DNA of 21,901 nucleotides from a virus, in the IMG/VR virus record IMGVR_UViG_3300037585_006137, positions 1-21,901 of that record; one strand, written 5' to 3'. The notes under the pieces are model-generated. The model saw only the letters and a program-made list of their open reading frames with translations. It searched no databases and was not told the origin of the DNA. Below, piece by piece: positions 1 to 7,553 of the stretch. Position 1 is the first letter of the stretch, and each line of letters begins with the position of its first letter. The position numbers were made by a program, and so were the translations under genes.

Positions 1-2
1 AG

Positions 3-1556
3 GCTGGAAAAATTGCAGGATTAGCTGCAATAGGTATGTCTGCTTTAGGACTTGGAGCAGAAGCTTTAGGTGAGCAAAGGATAAAGCATCAAAGGGTTGG
101 CCCTGAATCCTTAAGGACTATGAGCTATCAGAGGTGGCTTGAAAGTAATGGCGAATATTACGGTTTAGAAACTCAAGCAGATAGAGGACAGAGTGGATTT
201 GGTGTTTCTGGAATGGCTAGTACACTAAGAAAACTAAAAACTGACTTTGGTTCTCCATATCAAGGTCCAGCTTATAGCAGTTACGTGTTCAAAGAACAGG
301 AGATGTTGAACGAGAGACGCAAATACATCTTAAAGAAATTCGCAGACGTACACTTTAATGATGGTGGACCAGTAAACGATTTATTGAAATCGTCAATGAT
401 GCCTGTAGCTTTTAGTAGAAGTATGTCTAATGTAGCAAAAGCAATGGCTTTGAGCTCTTCCTCAATTAGGAGAGGTAACAGTTTTATAACTGAGGGTGAG
501 TATGTGGATGTTAAACACAGAGGTGGACTCTCTGCTCAAAAGCTGTTCAAAGTAGATTTGAACAATTATCAAATTAGCGCACAAGATGCTGATACAATCC
601 TACTAAAAAGAAAAGGAGTTGTAAATGCTCTGAGTAATTATTTTGGATTCAATCAAGGACAGAACTCTTTTAGTGTACGTTTCAGTGCTATTGACGCACC
701 CGAAACTGCAAAAGGCTCTAAAGAAGGAATGCCTGGAGCTCAAGAAGCTCTCGGTAGACTGAAAGCTCTTATGAACCAAGGGAAGAAAATAGAGTTGTTC
801 TTGAATCCTGGCGACATTACCTACGGAAGACAAGTCGGGTCTCTATTCGTAGATGGCAGAAATGTAGAATTAGATTTAGTAAAAAGTGGGAGTACAAGAT
901 TCTTAAATTTCAAAGGAAAAAATAAACAGATTTTTGATACTAGTGTTTTTAAATCAAATGAAATGTTAGCGCAAGGTAAAGAGTCAGGTATCTGGGGCGA
1001 CCCCTATTACAAACCATTCCAGGAAATAATAAGCAAATCAGGCCAAAATATAACTTTTAACTCTCTAGTGAATCAAAGAAAACTTGCATCAAGTGGAAAT
1101 TTAATGAGTTTATCTGCTCTTATGAAAACTGCTGGAGATATGGGTTTTTACAGCCCAATGATAGCTAAAGAAACTAACGACTTACTATTAAGTGTGAAGA
1201 AAGACGGATTTAGCGCTGACTACAAATCGCCAATTCTTTTTAATGCTCCGAATGCAACACATAGGAAATATATAGAGCATCTTAAAGGTGATATAACTGG
1301 ATTGATGGAAAACCCGACAGGAAATGTTATAAAGAAACATTCAGCAAGTTCAGGTTATAAAAAACTAGACAAAAAGCTTTCTATTGATACGGCTGGTACT
1401 ACTACTTCAGCTTACAGTAAGAGACCACACGAATCTTTTAGTAGATTCGGAGTCGATAAACAAAGAAAGAGGTTAAGGAAAATGAAAATGATAATGGCAC
1501 AAAGAGATGCAATGAGAGGTTTGAATGAATCTCCAATAGGACACCACAGGATGTAA
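3..1556 (+). CDS. 5'-partial phage protein with a complete staphylococcal-nuclease-like (SNase/TNase) domain
   Basis: The frame is open to the left edge, and the first in-window ATG (36) has no well-placed ribosome binding site, so the gene almost certainly starts upstream. Residues are counted from that ATG. The segment around the ATG is Gly/Ala-rich and hydrophobic. Residues about 180-325 match the SNase fold: DADT (184-187), VRFSAIDAPET (R215, D220, E223) and YGR (R265), then an alternating VGSLFVDGRNVELDLVKSG strand-helix and IWG near 319. These correspond to D19/D21, R35, D40, E43 and R87 of staphylococcal nuclease. The R35-E43 spacing is identical (8) and the E43-R87 spacing nearly so (42 versus 44), so Ca-dependent phosphodiesterase activity is expected. 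The C-terminal 60 residues are basic and carry IDTAG (450-454), shared with the next gene. Its place beside terminase and virion genes suggests a virion or packaging-linked nuclease. The target is unknown. Confidence 0.85.
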   Translation, partial: AGKIAGLAAIGMSALGLGAEALGEQRIKHQRVGPESLRTMSYQRWLESNGEYYGLETQADRGQSGFGVSGMASTLRKLKTDFGSPYQGPAYSSYVFKEQEMLNERRKYILKKFADVHFNDGGPVNDLLKSSMMPVAFSRSMSNVAKAMALSSSSIRRGNSFITEGEYVDVKHRGGLSAQKLFKVDLNNYQISAQDADTILLKRKGVVNALSNYFGFNQGQNSFSVRFSAIDAPETAKGSKEGMPGAQEALGRLKALMNQGKKIELFLNPGDITYGRQVGSLFVDGRNVELDLVKSGSTRFLNFKGKNKQIFDTSVFKSNEMLAQGKESGIWGDPYYKPFQEIISKSGQNITFNSLVNQRKLASSGNLMSLSALMKTAGDMGFYSPMIAKETNDLLLSVKKDGFSADYKSPILFNAPNATHRKYIEHLKGDITGLMENPTGNVIKKHSASSGYKKLDKKLSIDTAGTTTSAYSKRPHESFSRFGVDKQRKRLRKMKMIMAQRDAMRGLNESPIGHHRM

Positions 1557-1559
1557 TAA

Positions 1560-2537
1560 ATGATAGGAACACTTATAGGCGGTTCAGTCATGATGGGCGC
1601 ACAACAACTTTCAGGCAGTATGTCAAATTATATGTCTATGGGTGCTGCTTACTCAATGGGCTTCTCGCCTTTGACATCTTTAAGCGCAAACGATATGATA
1701 TATTTCAAGCCACCTGAGGGCGCAGGCAACAAAGTGCACATGGAAGGGTTTGGAAAAACTTTTATCAAAGAGCAGATTAAAGGAAATGTAAACCCTTTAC
1801 CCCAGCAGACAGTGAGTCCTAATAGTATAACTGGATACAGAATACAAGATGGAAAAGCTGTAAGAGCGAATATGAAGGATATGATTCCATCTGGTGCGCC
1901 TGGTGTAGCAATGAGTTTGATTGGCCCTGCAGTAAGTGCTTATTATCTAGTCGGAGGTTACCAAGATAATGGAATTATAGGTTTGACTGATGCTTACTTT
2001 TTAGATATTGCAGCAAGTTCTGCTGCTGTTTCTGCAAATTATAGCAGAGGAGTTGGTCCTACTGACAAAATGGTTACACAGAATCCAGTATTAAAAGGAA
2101 CAGTAGGCGTTAGTAGAACTGTTGGTTTTGGAGGAATGGCGCTTTCTGGTTTTGGAGCTTATAGCGGTTACGAGATTGGTAAAAGTATAGCTGGGATTCC
2201 TGGAGGGTTTGCTGGTGCTTTTGCTGGTGCTCACTTCGGAAAAGGGATAGCTAGACATCCTGGAGTGTTCTTACCTCTTGCTGTAGGAGCTTTTGCTTTG
2301 AAAGAAGCGGGAAGTTTTGCAGTTAGTGCAGTTAGCCATGTAGTGAAAGAAGGTCACAGAAGAAGAAAAATGAGGGGAAGAATTGATACTGCTGGAGACA
2401 CGGCCGCATTCTTTAATAAAAATGCAATAACTATGAGAGGAAGAGCATTTGAATCAATGAGAAAATCACATCTAAATGCTAGAAGCGCTCTAGGTATGGA
2501 AGCTAACATGACTCATATGAATAGAAATTATTTTTAA
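1560..2537 (+). CDS. Gly/Ala-rich protein with glycine zipper; putative virion or membrane-interacting protein
   Basis: Not a family I can name. The 325-residue product is rich in Gly, Ala, Ser and Met. Residues about 110-160 and 185-262 are hydrophobic. Within the second stretch, Gly215, 219, 223 and 227 form a GxxxGxxxGxxxG glycine zipper, a pattern typical of tightly packed or membrane-inserting helices. A basic segment (EGHRRRKMRGR, about 264-274) follows, then IDTAG (275-279) and a basic, Met-rich tail. The same IDTAG sits at the same distance from the C-terminus of the preceding nuclease-domain protein. The gene starts 3 bases after that gene's stop, with AGGA about 9 bases upstream, so the two are co-translated. 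A role as an internal, ejected or tail-tip protein is inference; no signal peptide is evident. Confidence 0.65.
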   Translation: MIGTLIGGSVMMGAQQLSGSMSNYMSMGAAYSMGFSPLTSLSANDMIYFKPPEGAGNKVHMEGFGKTFIKEQIKGNVNPLPQQTVSPNSITGYRIQDGKAVRANMKDMIPSGAPGVAMSLIGPAVSAYYLVGGYQDNGIIGLTDAYFLDIAASSAAVSANYSRGVGPTDKMVTQNPVLKGTVGVSRTVGFGGMALSGFGAYSGYEIGKSIAGIPGGFAGAFAGAHFGKGIARHPGVFLPLAVGAFALKEAGSFAVSAVSHVVKEGHRRRKMRGRIDTAGDTAAFFNKNAITMRGRAFESMRKSHLNARSALGMEANMTHMNRNYF

Positions 2538-2547
2538 AAGGTAAAAA

Positions 2548-4761
2548 ATGGATATCAAGAAAGAGCTTTATATAGAGAATGAGTATGGGTATACACACCA
2601 AGACCCAGATGCAGTTCTATCTAAAGAGGTAATACAAGAATACAAAGAGAAGTACAATATAAATACAAACGTACATAGAACTTGTGTTAACTGTCAAATT
2701 AGACAAATAGAAAAGTACAAGAAGGAAAACGATGACGATCCGAAAGGATTTAAAGTTAAGTGCGATTTCATTCCTAAAGGCTTACCTGCAGGTTCAGCTT
2801 CTAAAGTTAGACAGATAGCTGATGACTCTGACATCCCCTACGATAGAGCAAAGAAGTTGGTTCTCGCTACTGTAGATCCAGTAGCTTGGGCAGAGCTAAT
2901 GTTAGGTTTTGATGATAGCAATGAGAACTGGGCTATTAGAAGCTATCAGAAAGAACAATTAAGATGCTCTGCGTACAGGCTTGCTTGTAGGGAAGGTCGT
3001 CGTAGTGGTAAGACTTTTATTATGGCCCTGAAACTAGTTTACTATGCTTTTAACCTTTTAATAAATAAAGGATTTGATTCATCTGGAAATGAAGTAATTG
3101 AAGGACCTTCTATAATGATAGTTACTCCTTATCAGGCTCAATTGACTAATATTTTTAATGAGATGGAAGACTTAGTTAAAAGAAACAAAGAGCTTGCACA
3201 TCAAGTAACTACAGGAACTGCAGATAGCCTTTACATAAAGACTCCAATGTTTAAAATGGAGTTTAGGAACGGCGGATCTATCAGAGGTTTTGTTTCTGGT
3301 TTGGGTGTTAAAGGTGATGGATCTGGTGGTGGTACTATTCGTGGTCAGTCTGCCGATGTTATATATCTAGATGAAATGGATATGATTCCCGAAGACATTC
3401 TAGATAAAGTTATCACTCCTATCCTATTAACGAAGCCTGGAGTTAGGTTGATCGCTACTTCAACTCCCATTGGAAAGCGCGGCAAATTCTTCCAATGGTG
3501 TTTAGAAAGGGATGACTTTAAGGAAGACTATTACCCTTCTTCAGTTTTACCTCATTGGGATTCCATAAAGAACGAACTCTTAAAAGAGAATACAGAGGAA
3601 GGCTTTCGAGCAGAGTATATGGCTGAATTCATAGAGGGTTCTTTTGGAGTCTTTAAGCCTTCTTGGATCTTTAATGCCAAGAAAGATTACGAGTACCATG
3701 AGACTAAACTACATAACGTAATGCTAAGACTAGGAGTACCTAACGTCAACGAAATGATAAAGTGCATTGGTATTGATTGGAATAAGAATGCAGGTACAGA
3801 ATTCTTTGTTATGGGGTATTGCACTAGTACTGGGCTTTGGATTGCTTTAGATGCTATAAATGTTCCAGCAACTCAGTATTCTGCTAAAAGGTGGATGGAA
3901 GAAGTAATTAGATTAAACTACAAATGGAAACCTGATTACATATATGCTGATGAGGGTTACGGACATACTATACTTGAAGACTTAAAACTGTATTCACATA
4001 GAATAAAAGCCAAGCCTAATAAAACTGAAATGGATATACAGACTGCTAGATTAAACGACAGATTGGTTTCTTTTAACTTTTCTAGAAATTTAGAAATTAG
4101 AGATCCAATCGATGGTAAACTTATAAAAAAATCGGGAAAGCATTTTCTTGTAGAAAACGCTATAAGGATATTCGAAGATGGAAGAGCAGTACTGCCAGCT
4201 TCTGATGACGTTATATCAAAGCAGATGTTAAACTACATAATAACAAAAAGACATGCTGTGAATAACAAACCAGTATACGGAATGGAGAACAGACATATAG
4301 GCGATCATAGATTGGATGCATTAATGTTGGCCTTAGGTGGGTTGACTTTGGAAAGTTCAGTTTACTCTAATTCTGGACAAATGGAGATATCGATACCCGA
4401 ATTCTTCGGTAAGGAAGAATTCAATAATAATAGCTTTTCAACTGCAGGAGATCAGGAAAGAGAAATTAGAGATGGCCTAGGGCGGTATAAAGTGCCGAGG
4501 GCGTATAACATACTAAAAATAATGCGCGGCGATGGCTCAGATAAACAAGACGCAGAAATTAGACAAAAATACTACAATGAAGGTGTTTGGGATGTTGATA
4601 ATAAATATGAAAGAAAAAGAAGAGGGCAAAGCTTTAAAAACAATGAAGAATCAAGTATAATGGAATCAATAAGAAATAAGAATAACAACTTTAGACCTTC
4701 CGAACCTATAAGTAGGGGTCCTCGAAGAAACAGAAGAGGAAAAAGGTCTTGGAGAAAATAG
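2548..4761 (+). CDS. terL: Terminase large subunit (packaging ATPase and nuclease)
   Basis: This is the DNA-packaging motor. It docks on the portal, pumps DNA using ATP and cuts the concatemer. The N-terminal ATPase shows Walker A EGRRSGKT (149-156), Walker B VIYLDE (271-276, D275 and E276) and a coupling motif TSTPIGKRG (304-312). The C-terminal RNase H-like nuclease shows GIDW (D410), YIYADEG (D468) and HIGDHRLDA (D586, D590), the expected acidic triad plus one. At 737 residues it is longer than most (about 450-650). The excess is an N-terminal 110-residue extension with C46, C49 and C72, and a basic Arg-rich C-terminal tail (about 700-737) likely to bind DNA or the portal. The start follows AAGGT by 5 bases. 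No small terminase subunit is recognisable in the window. Confidence 0.96.
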   Translation: MDIKKELYIENEYGYTHQDPDAVLSKEVIQEYKEKYNINTNVHRTCVNCQIRQIEKYKKENDDDPKGFKVKCDFIPKGLPAGSASKVRQIADDSDIPYDRAKKLVLATVDPVAWAELMLGFDDSNENWAIRSYQKEQLRCSAYRLACREGRRSGKTFIMALKLVYYAFNLLINKGFDSSGNEVIEGPSIMIVTPYQAQLTNIFNEMEDLVKRNKELAHQVTTGTADSLYIKTPMFKMEFRNGGSIRGFVSGLGVKGDGSGGGTIRGQSADVIYLDEMDMIPEDILDKVITPILLTKPGVRLIATSTPIGKRGKFFQWCLERDDFKEDYYPSSVLPHWDSIKNELLKENTEEGFRAEYMAEFIEGSFGVFKPSWIFNAKKDYEYHETKLHNVMLRLGVPNVNEMIKCIGIDWNKNAGTEFFVMGYCTSTGLWIALDAINVPATQYSAKRWMEEVIRLNYKWKPDYIYADEGYGHTILEDLKLYSHRIKAKPNKTEMDIQTARLNDRLVSFNFSRNLEIRDPIDGKLIKKSGKHFLVENAIRIFEDGRAVLPASDDVISKQMLNYIITKRHAVNNKPVYGMENRHIGDHRLDALMLALGGLTLESSVYSNSGQMEISIPEFFGKEEFNNNSFSTAGDQEREIRDGLGRYKVPRAYNILKIMRGDGSDKQDAEIRQKYYNEGVWDVDNKYERKRRGQSFKNNEESSIMESIRNKNNNFRPSEPISRGPRRNRRGKRSWRK

Positions 4762-4784
4762 TTAATATTTAAGGAGAATAGAAA

Positions 4785-6224
4785 ATGTCAGGAAGATTAA
4801 GAGCAAGTAGATCACTTATGCATCAGATGGCTCAAATGACCCTAGGAAAAGGGAAACCACCTGGAGGGGTGCCTAGAGCTACTAGTAAAGCAACGAGTAG
4901 TGCTGCTGGACCGATGAGAACAGATCCCGATGGAACACAATATTATCACGGTGGATTTACCGTTCCACCAGAGCCTAAAGCTCTAGCGCCTGCAGTTAGC
5001 AGTTTTAAATCTTATGGAACTAGTGGAGGACCACAGTCAAGTTTTACACCTGTTGGCACTGCAACTAAACCTAGTTTTACATCTATGCAAGGTTCATCAA
5101 GAATAAAAGAATACACTCCCCCTCCTCCTGCAATGCTTCGTAAGTATCCAGGTGTAAGGCCTCCCGCTGCTGCAGTTCAAGCTAAGGGGCCACATCCAGC
5201 TCTTTCATCAGGAGGGTCAATTATTGAACTTGATGGACCTTCCGGTAATATTCTTTATGGGCAGAAGGGAGTCATTCCTAGCAATGCTCCTGCTGCTAGA
5301 ATTAGTATTACTGGAAAGGCAGTCTCTAATCCTAGTTTAGAAACTGTAAGTTCTAGACATTTGCAAAATAGTGTCAGTCCAGTTAGAGCAGATGCAATTA
5401 GGAAAGGTTACAGTCAAGAATTGCTCACGGGTGCAAATGTAAAAAAAGGCAATGAATGGCACGATGTACCCGGTGAAGCAATGGAGGCTTATAAAAAGGG
5501 TGTCCCTGTAGATGACTTTTTGGATAGTACTACCATATTGGGTGATTATAATCGGATTGTTACTAAGGAAGGTAGTGCTGCAGTTCCAGGCAAGCCAGGA
5601 ATTTTTGGTTTTGGAGGGACAAAGGGTAAACCTGCGATTCCTGATGAAACAAGACCAGAAACCTATAGAGATTTACTTGCAAGTAATAAAGCTAAAAATC
5701 CAGTATCTTCAAAAGAGCCTATATATGATAGTGCTACGACTGTAAGTCAACTTAATAAAGCTACAGGAGTAGCAACTGGTGCAGGTGGTGGTGCAGATGC
5801 CGCTTTAACTGGTTTAGGTTATTACGGTGCTTCTGCTATGTTTGGTATTGGTGCTACAGCTATGGCTGAAGGTGGATTCTCTATGGAAGGTATAACTACT
5901 GGAGCTGTTATGGGTGTTGGAGGTGGAATTGTTGGTAGAATGGCTGCTGGATCTCTTCAAGGTGGATTTTTAAATCAGAGTATGAGAGGTACTGGATCCT
6001 TTATTGGCGATGCTGCTGAAGATAGTTTTGCTGCTGGAATGAGAGGTACAATTGGAAGTGGATTAACTAATGCTGCAAACTCTTTATCTGGAATGAGTCA
6101 AGCTGCAATGACTAATACAAATAGAGCTATGACTTTTGCTGGAGCTGGTTTGGCTGGATTCTCGATGGGTAGGGATAGAGACCACTCAAGAGGGTTTAAT
6201 AGTGGCAGAGGTAATAGATTTTAG
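4785..6224 (+). CDS. Pro/Gly-rich protein with C-terminal glycine zipper; putative virion protein
   Basis: Unrecognised 479-residue protein behind a strong AAGGAG site. The first 170 residues are low-complexity and Pro/Ser/Gly-rich (PPPP at 112-115), likely disordered. Residues about 200-320 are more ordinary and polar. Residues about 325-460 are Gly/Ala/Met-rich and hydrophobic, including GAVMGVGGG, where Gly373, 377 and 381 form GxxxGxxxG. The end is basic and Gly/Arg-rich (MGRDRDHSRGFNSGRGNRF). This layout resembles the 325-residue protein on the other side of the terminase, although IDTAG is absent. A structural, internal or ejection role is inferred only from composition and from its place between terminase and head genes. 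Whether it is membrane-active cannot be read from the sequence alone. Confidence 0.6.
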   Translation: MSGRLRASRSLMHQMAQMTLGKGKPPGGVPRATSKATSSAAGPMRTDPDGTQYYHGGFTVPPEPKALAPAVSSFKSYGTSGGPQSSFTPVGTATKPSFTSMQGSSRIKEYTPPPPAMLRKYPGVRPPAAAVQAKGPHPALSSGGSIIELDGPSGNILYGQKGVIPSNAPAARISITGKAVSNPSLETVSSRHLQNSVSPVRADAIRKGYSQELLTGANVKKGNEWHDVPGEAMEAYKKGVPVDDFLDSTTILGDYNRIVTKEGSAAVPGKPGIFGFGGTKGKPAIPDETRPETYRDLLASNKAKNPVSSKEPIYDSATTVSQLNKATGVATGAGGGADAALTGLGYYGASAMFGIGATAMAEGGFSMEGITTGAVMGVGGGIVGRMAAGSLQGGFLNQSMRGTGSFIGDAAEDSFAAGMRGTIGSGLTNAANSLSGMSQAAMTNTNRAMTFAGAGLAGFSMGRDRDHSRGFNSGRGNRF

Positions 6225-6250
6225 TTATAATAAATGAAGTAAAAAACTCA

Positions 6251-6264
6251 CCCCCGTTAGGGGG
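6251..6264 (+). other. Short G/C hairpin in a 67-base intergenic gap
   Basis: CCCCC (6251-6255) pairs with GGGGG (6260-6264) around a GTTA loop, in an otherwise AT-rich gap of 6225-6291. On the + strand it is not followed by a T run (AAACTATTT), so it is a poor + strand terminator. On the - strand the hairpin is followed after a few bases by six T. It sits about 28 bases before the next start codon, in the leader of the 143-residue gene. It may affect mRNA stability, processing or translation; the function is unproven. Confidence 0.45.
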
Positions 6265-6291
6265 AAACTATTTGCAAGGACATTTAAGAGC

Positions 6292-6723
6292 ATGGCTTTA
6301 AGTTTACTAGATACCGATTATAATAACTACGGTAACGATCCATATAGAAGTTTTCATGATGGCTTTTCTGGTCAAACTCATGAAAATAAATTTTACATTA
6401 GAAACACTGATAAAACCAGATACTATACCAATGTAGTTGTTCAGCCTAAATTTAGAGACGGTTACAATGATCTAGGAGTTTCTGGAAATACAGGTTGGAG
6501 TATAAAAGTAATGTACGGAGAGTTGCAACCTACTGAAGAAGAATGGTCTTTGGTAAAATCTGGAGATGCGTTAAAGATACCTGATATTGGTAGTGAGTTT
6601 AGTCCAGATACAGTTATAAATCATCCTATTTGGGTGAGGATATTTTGCCCTGGGAGTACTTCCGCGCAGATAAAAGAGAATATGTATGTATCTATTAGTT
6701 ATTTCGAAAAGGTTTGTAAATGA
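6292..6723 (+). CDS. Beta-rich hypothetical protein, probably a small structural protein
   Basis: Unrecognised 143-residue protein. It has no membrane segment and no Cys cluster. Its single Cys pair is near the C-terminus (IFCPG and the final VCK). The pattern is aromatic- and Gly/Asn-rich, with alternating short strands (KFYIRNTDKTRYYTNVVVQP, then WSIKVMYGEL and MYVSISYFEKVCK), consistent with a compact beta-sandwich such as a decoration or fibre-base protein. The start is weakly supported: AAGGA lies 11 bases upstream and a closer AAGAG 2 bases before the ATG. It is the first gene after the largest gap in the left part and overlaps the next gene by ATGA, so it probably leads a translationally coupled set of four genes ending before the portal. 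Confidence 0.6.
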   Translation: MALSLLDTDYNNYGNDPYRSFHDGFSGQTHENKFYIRNTDKTRYYTNVVVQPKFRDGYNDLGVSGNTGWSIKVMYGELQPTEEEWSLVKSGDALKIPDIGSEFSPDTVINHPIWVRIFCPGSTSAQIKENMYVSISYFEKVCK

Positions 6724-7223
6724 AAAAAGTAATTAGTCACACTGATTTTATGAGAGCTATCGAGGAATTAGAGAAGATTCCTTTCGATGAGAAGGCTCAG
6801 AACTTGAGAGCTGAGTATTTAGACATGAGAAGTACTTCTGAGAAAGAAGCTGAAGAAGATATTAATAGTATATTTGTTTCAGCTCTTGAAAAAGATATTA
6901 GAAGTCTTGATACTGTACCTTCTCCTCTCACTAAAGAGGAGAGTGCTGCTTTCGATAGCAAGTATACAGAGACTGCAGAAGATTTAAAAGAGCTTTTTCA
7001 AAAAGTAGAGAAAGCTAAAATTGCAATTGATAAACAGATAAAAGATATTGAAGGCGGTTTTACTGTTGATCTTAAAGGCAGCCCTAGAGTAAGAAGAGCT
7101 TGTAAGAAGATATTCGGCGATAGAAAGAGATATATTAGTTACGACGACTATTTAAAAGCTAGAGAAATTAGAGATTCTTTCACTTCAGAAGAAGGTGAGA
7201 GTATGTTTAGGGATGAGGAGTAA
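6720..7223 (+). CDS. Hypothetical acidic/basic helical protein
   Basis: The 167-residue product has no recognisable domain. It is strongly charged and helical in pattern, with Glu/Lys-rich heptad-like stretches at about 10-60 and 80-110 (KELFQKVEKAKIAIDKQIKD), so a short coiled coil or helical bundle is likely. A basic patch near residue 125 (RVRRACKKIFGDRKR) could bind nucleic acid or a partner protein. Its ATG overlaps the stop of the preceding gene (ATGA), implying translational coupling. Position among head genes suggests a morphogenesis role, but nothing in the sequence identifies it. Confidence 0.55.
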   Translation: MKKVISHTDFMRAIEELEKIPFDEKAQNLRAEYLDMRSTSEKEAEEDINSIFVSALEKDIRSLDTVPSPLTKEESAAFDSKYTETAEDLKELFQKVEKAKIAIDKQIKDIEGGFTVDLKGSPRVRRACKKIFGDRKRYISYDDYLKAREIRDSFTSEEGESMFRDEE

Positions 7224-7226
7224 GGG

Positions 7227-7553
7227 ATGGGACTCTTTAAAGATGCGATGAGAGGTAAAGAAATAAATGGAGAGCAAGACGGCTCTGAAGAAAATAAAAT
7301 TGCTTCTGATCAAGAATATATGAAGCTGTTTATGAAAATAGGGCGTGATTTTGTTCATAAAGATGATATAATAATAATCATCGACAAGCTCCTGGAAGCT
7401 TTAGATCCACTTGGCCAGAGCGGAATAAGAAGTAGTGATTTGGTAGCAGATATAGGTGCAAAAAGAAGAGCAGAAGAGTATAAGCATTTCTTAGATAATG
7501 ATAAGCTTGGTTCTGACTACTATAACGATTTAATTGATTTAAGTGAAGAATGA
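7227..7553 (+). CDS. Small hypothetical protein
   Basis: The 108-residue product is acidic, Lys- and Asp-rich, and predicted helical. It has one short hydrophobic stretch, DIIIIIDKLLEAL (about 48-60), too short and too flanked by charge to be a membrane span. No known motif is seen. The start is well supported by GAGGAG 7 bases upstream, inside the end of the previous gene. The stop overlaps the next ATG (ATGA). It lies in a coupled run of four genes between the 479-residue protein and the portal, so an accessory head or assembly role is plausible but not shown. Confidence 0.55.
   Translation: MGLFKDAMRGKEINGEQDGSEENKIASDQEYMKLFMKIGRDFVHKDDIIIIIDKLLEALDPLGQSGIRSSDLVADIGAKRRAEEYKHFLDNDKLGSDYYNDLIDLSEE

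Noticed and set aside
5512-5745. 77-residue + strand frame inside the 479-residue gene
   Set aside because: It lies in another frame within a well-started gene, with no ribosome binding site or recognisable motif.
6226-6231. TATAAT at the start of the 67-base gap before the 143-residue gene
   Set aside because: The base match 17 bases upstream (TGGCAG) is poor for a -35 element.
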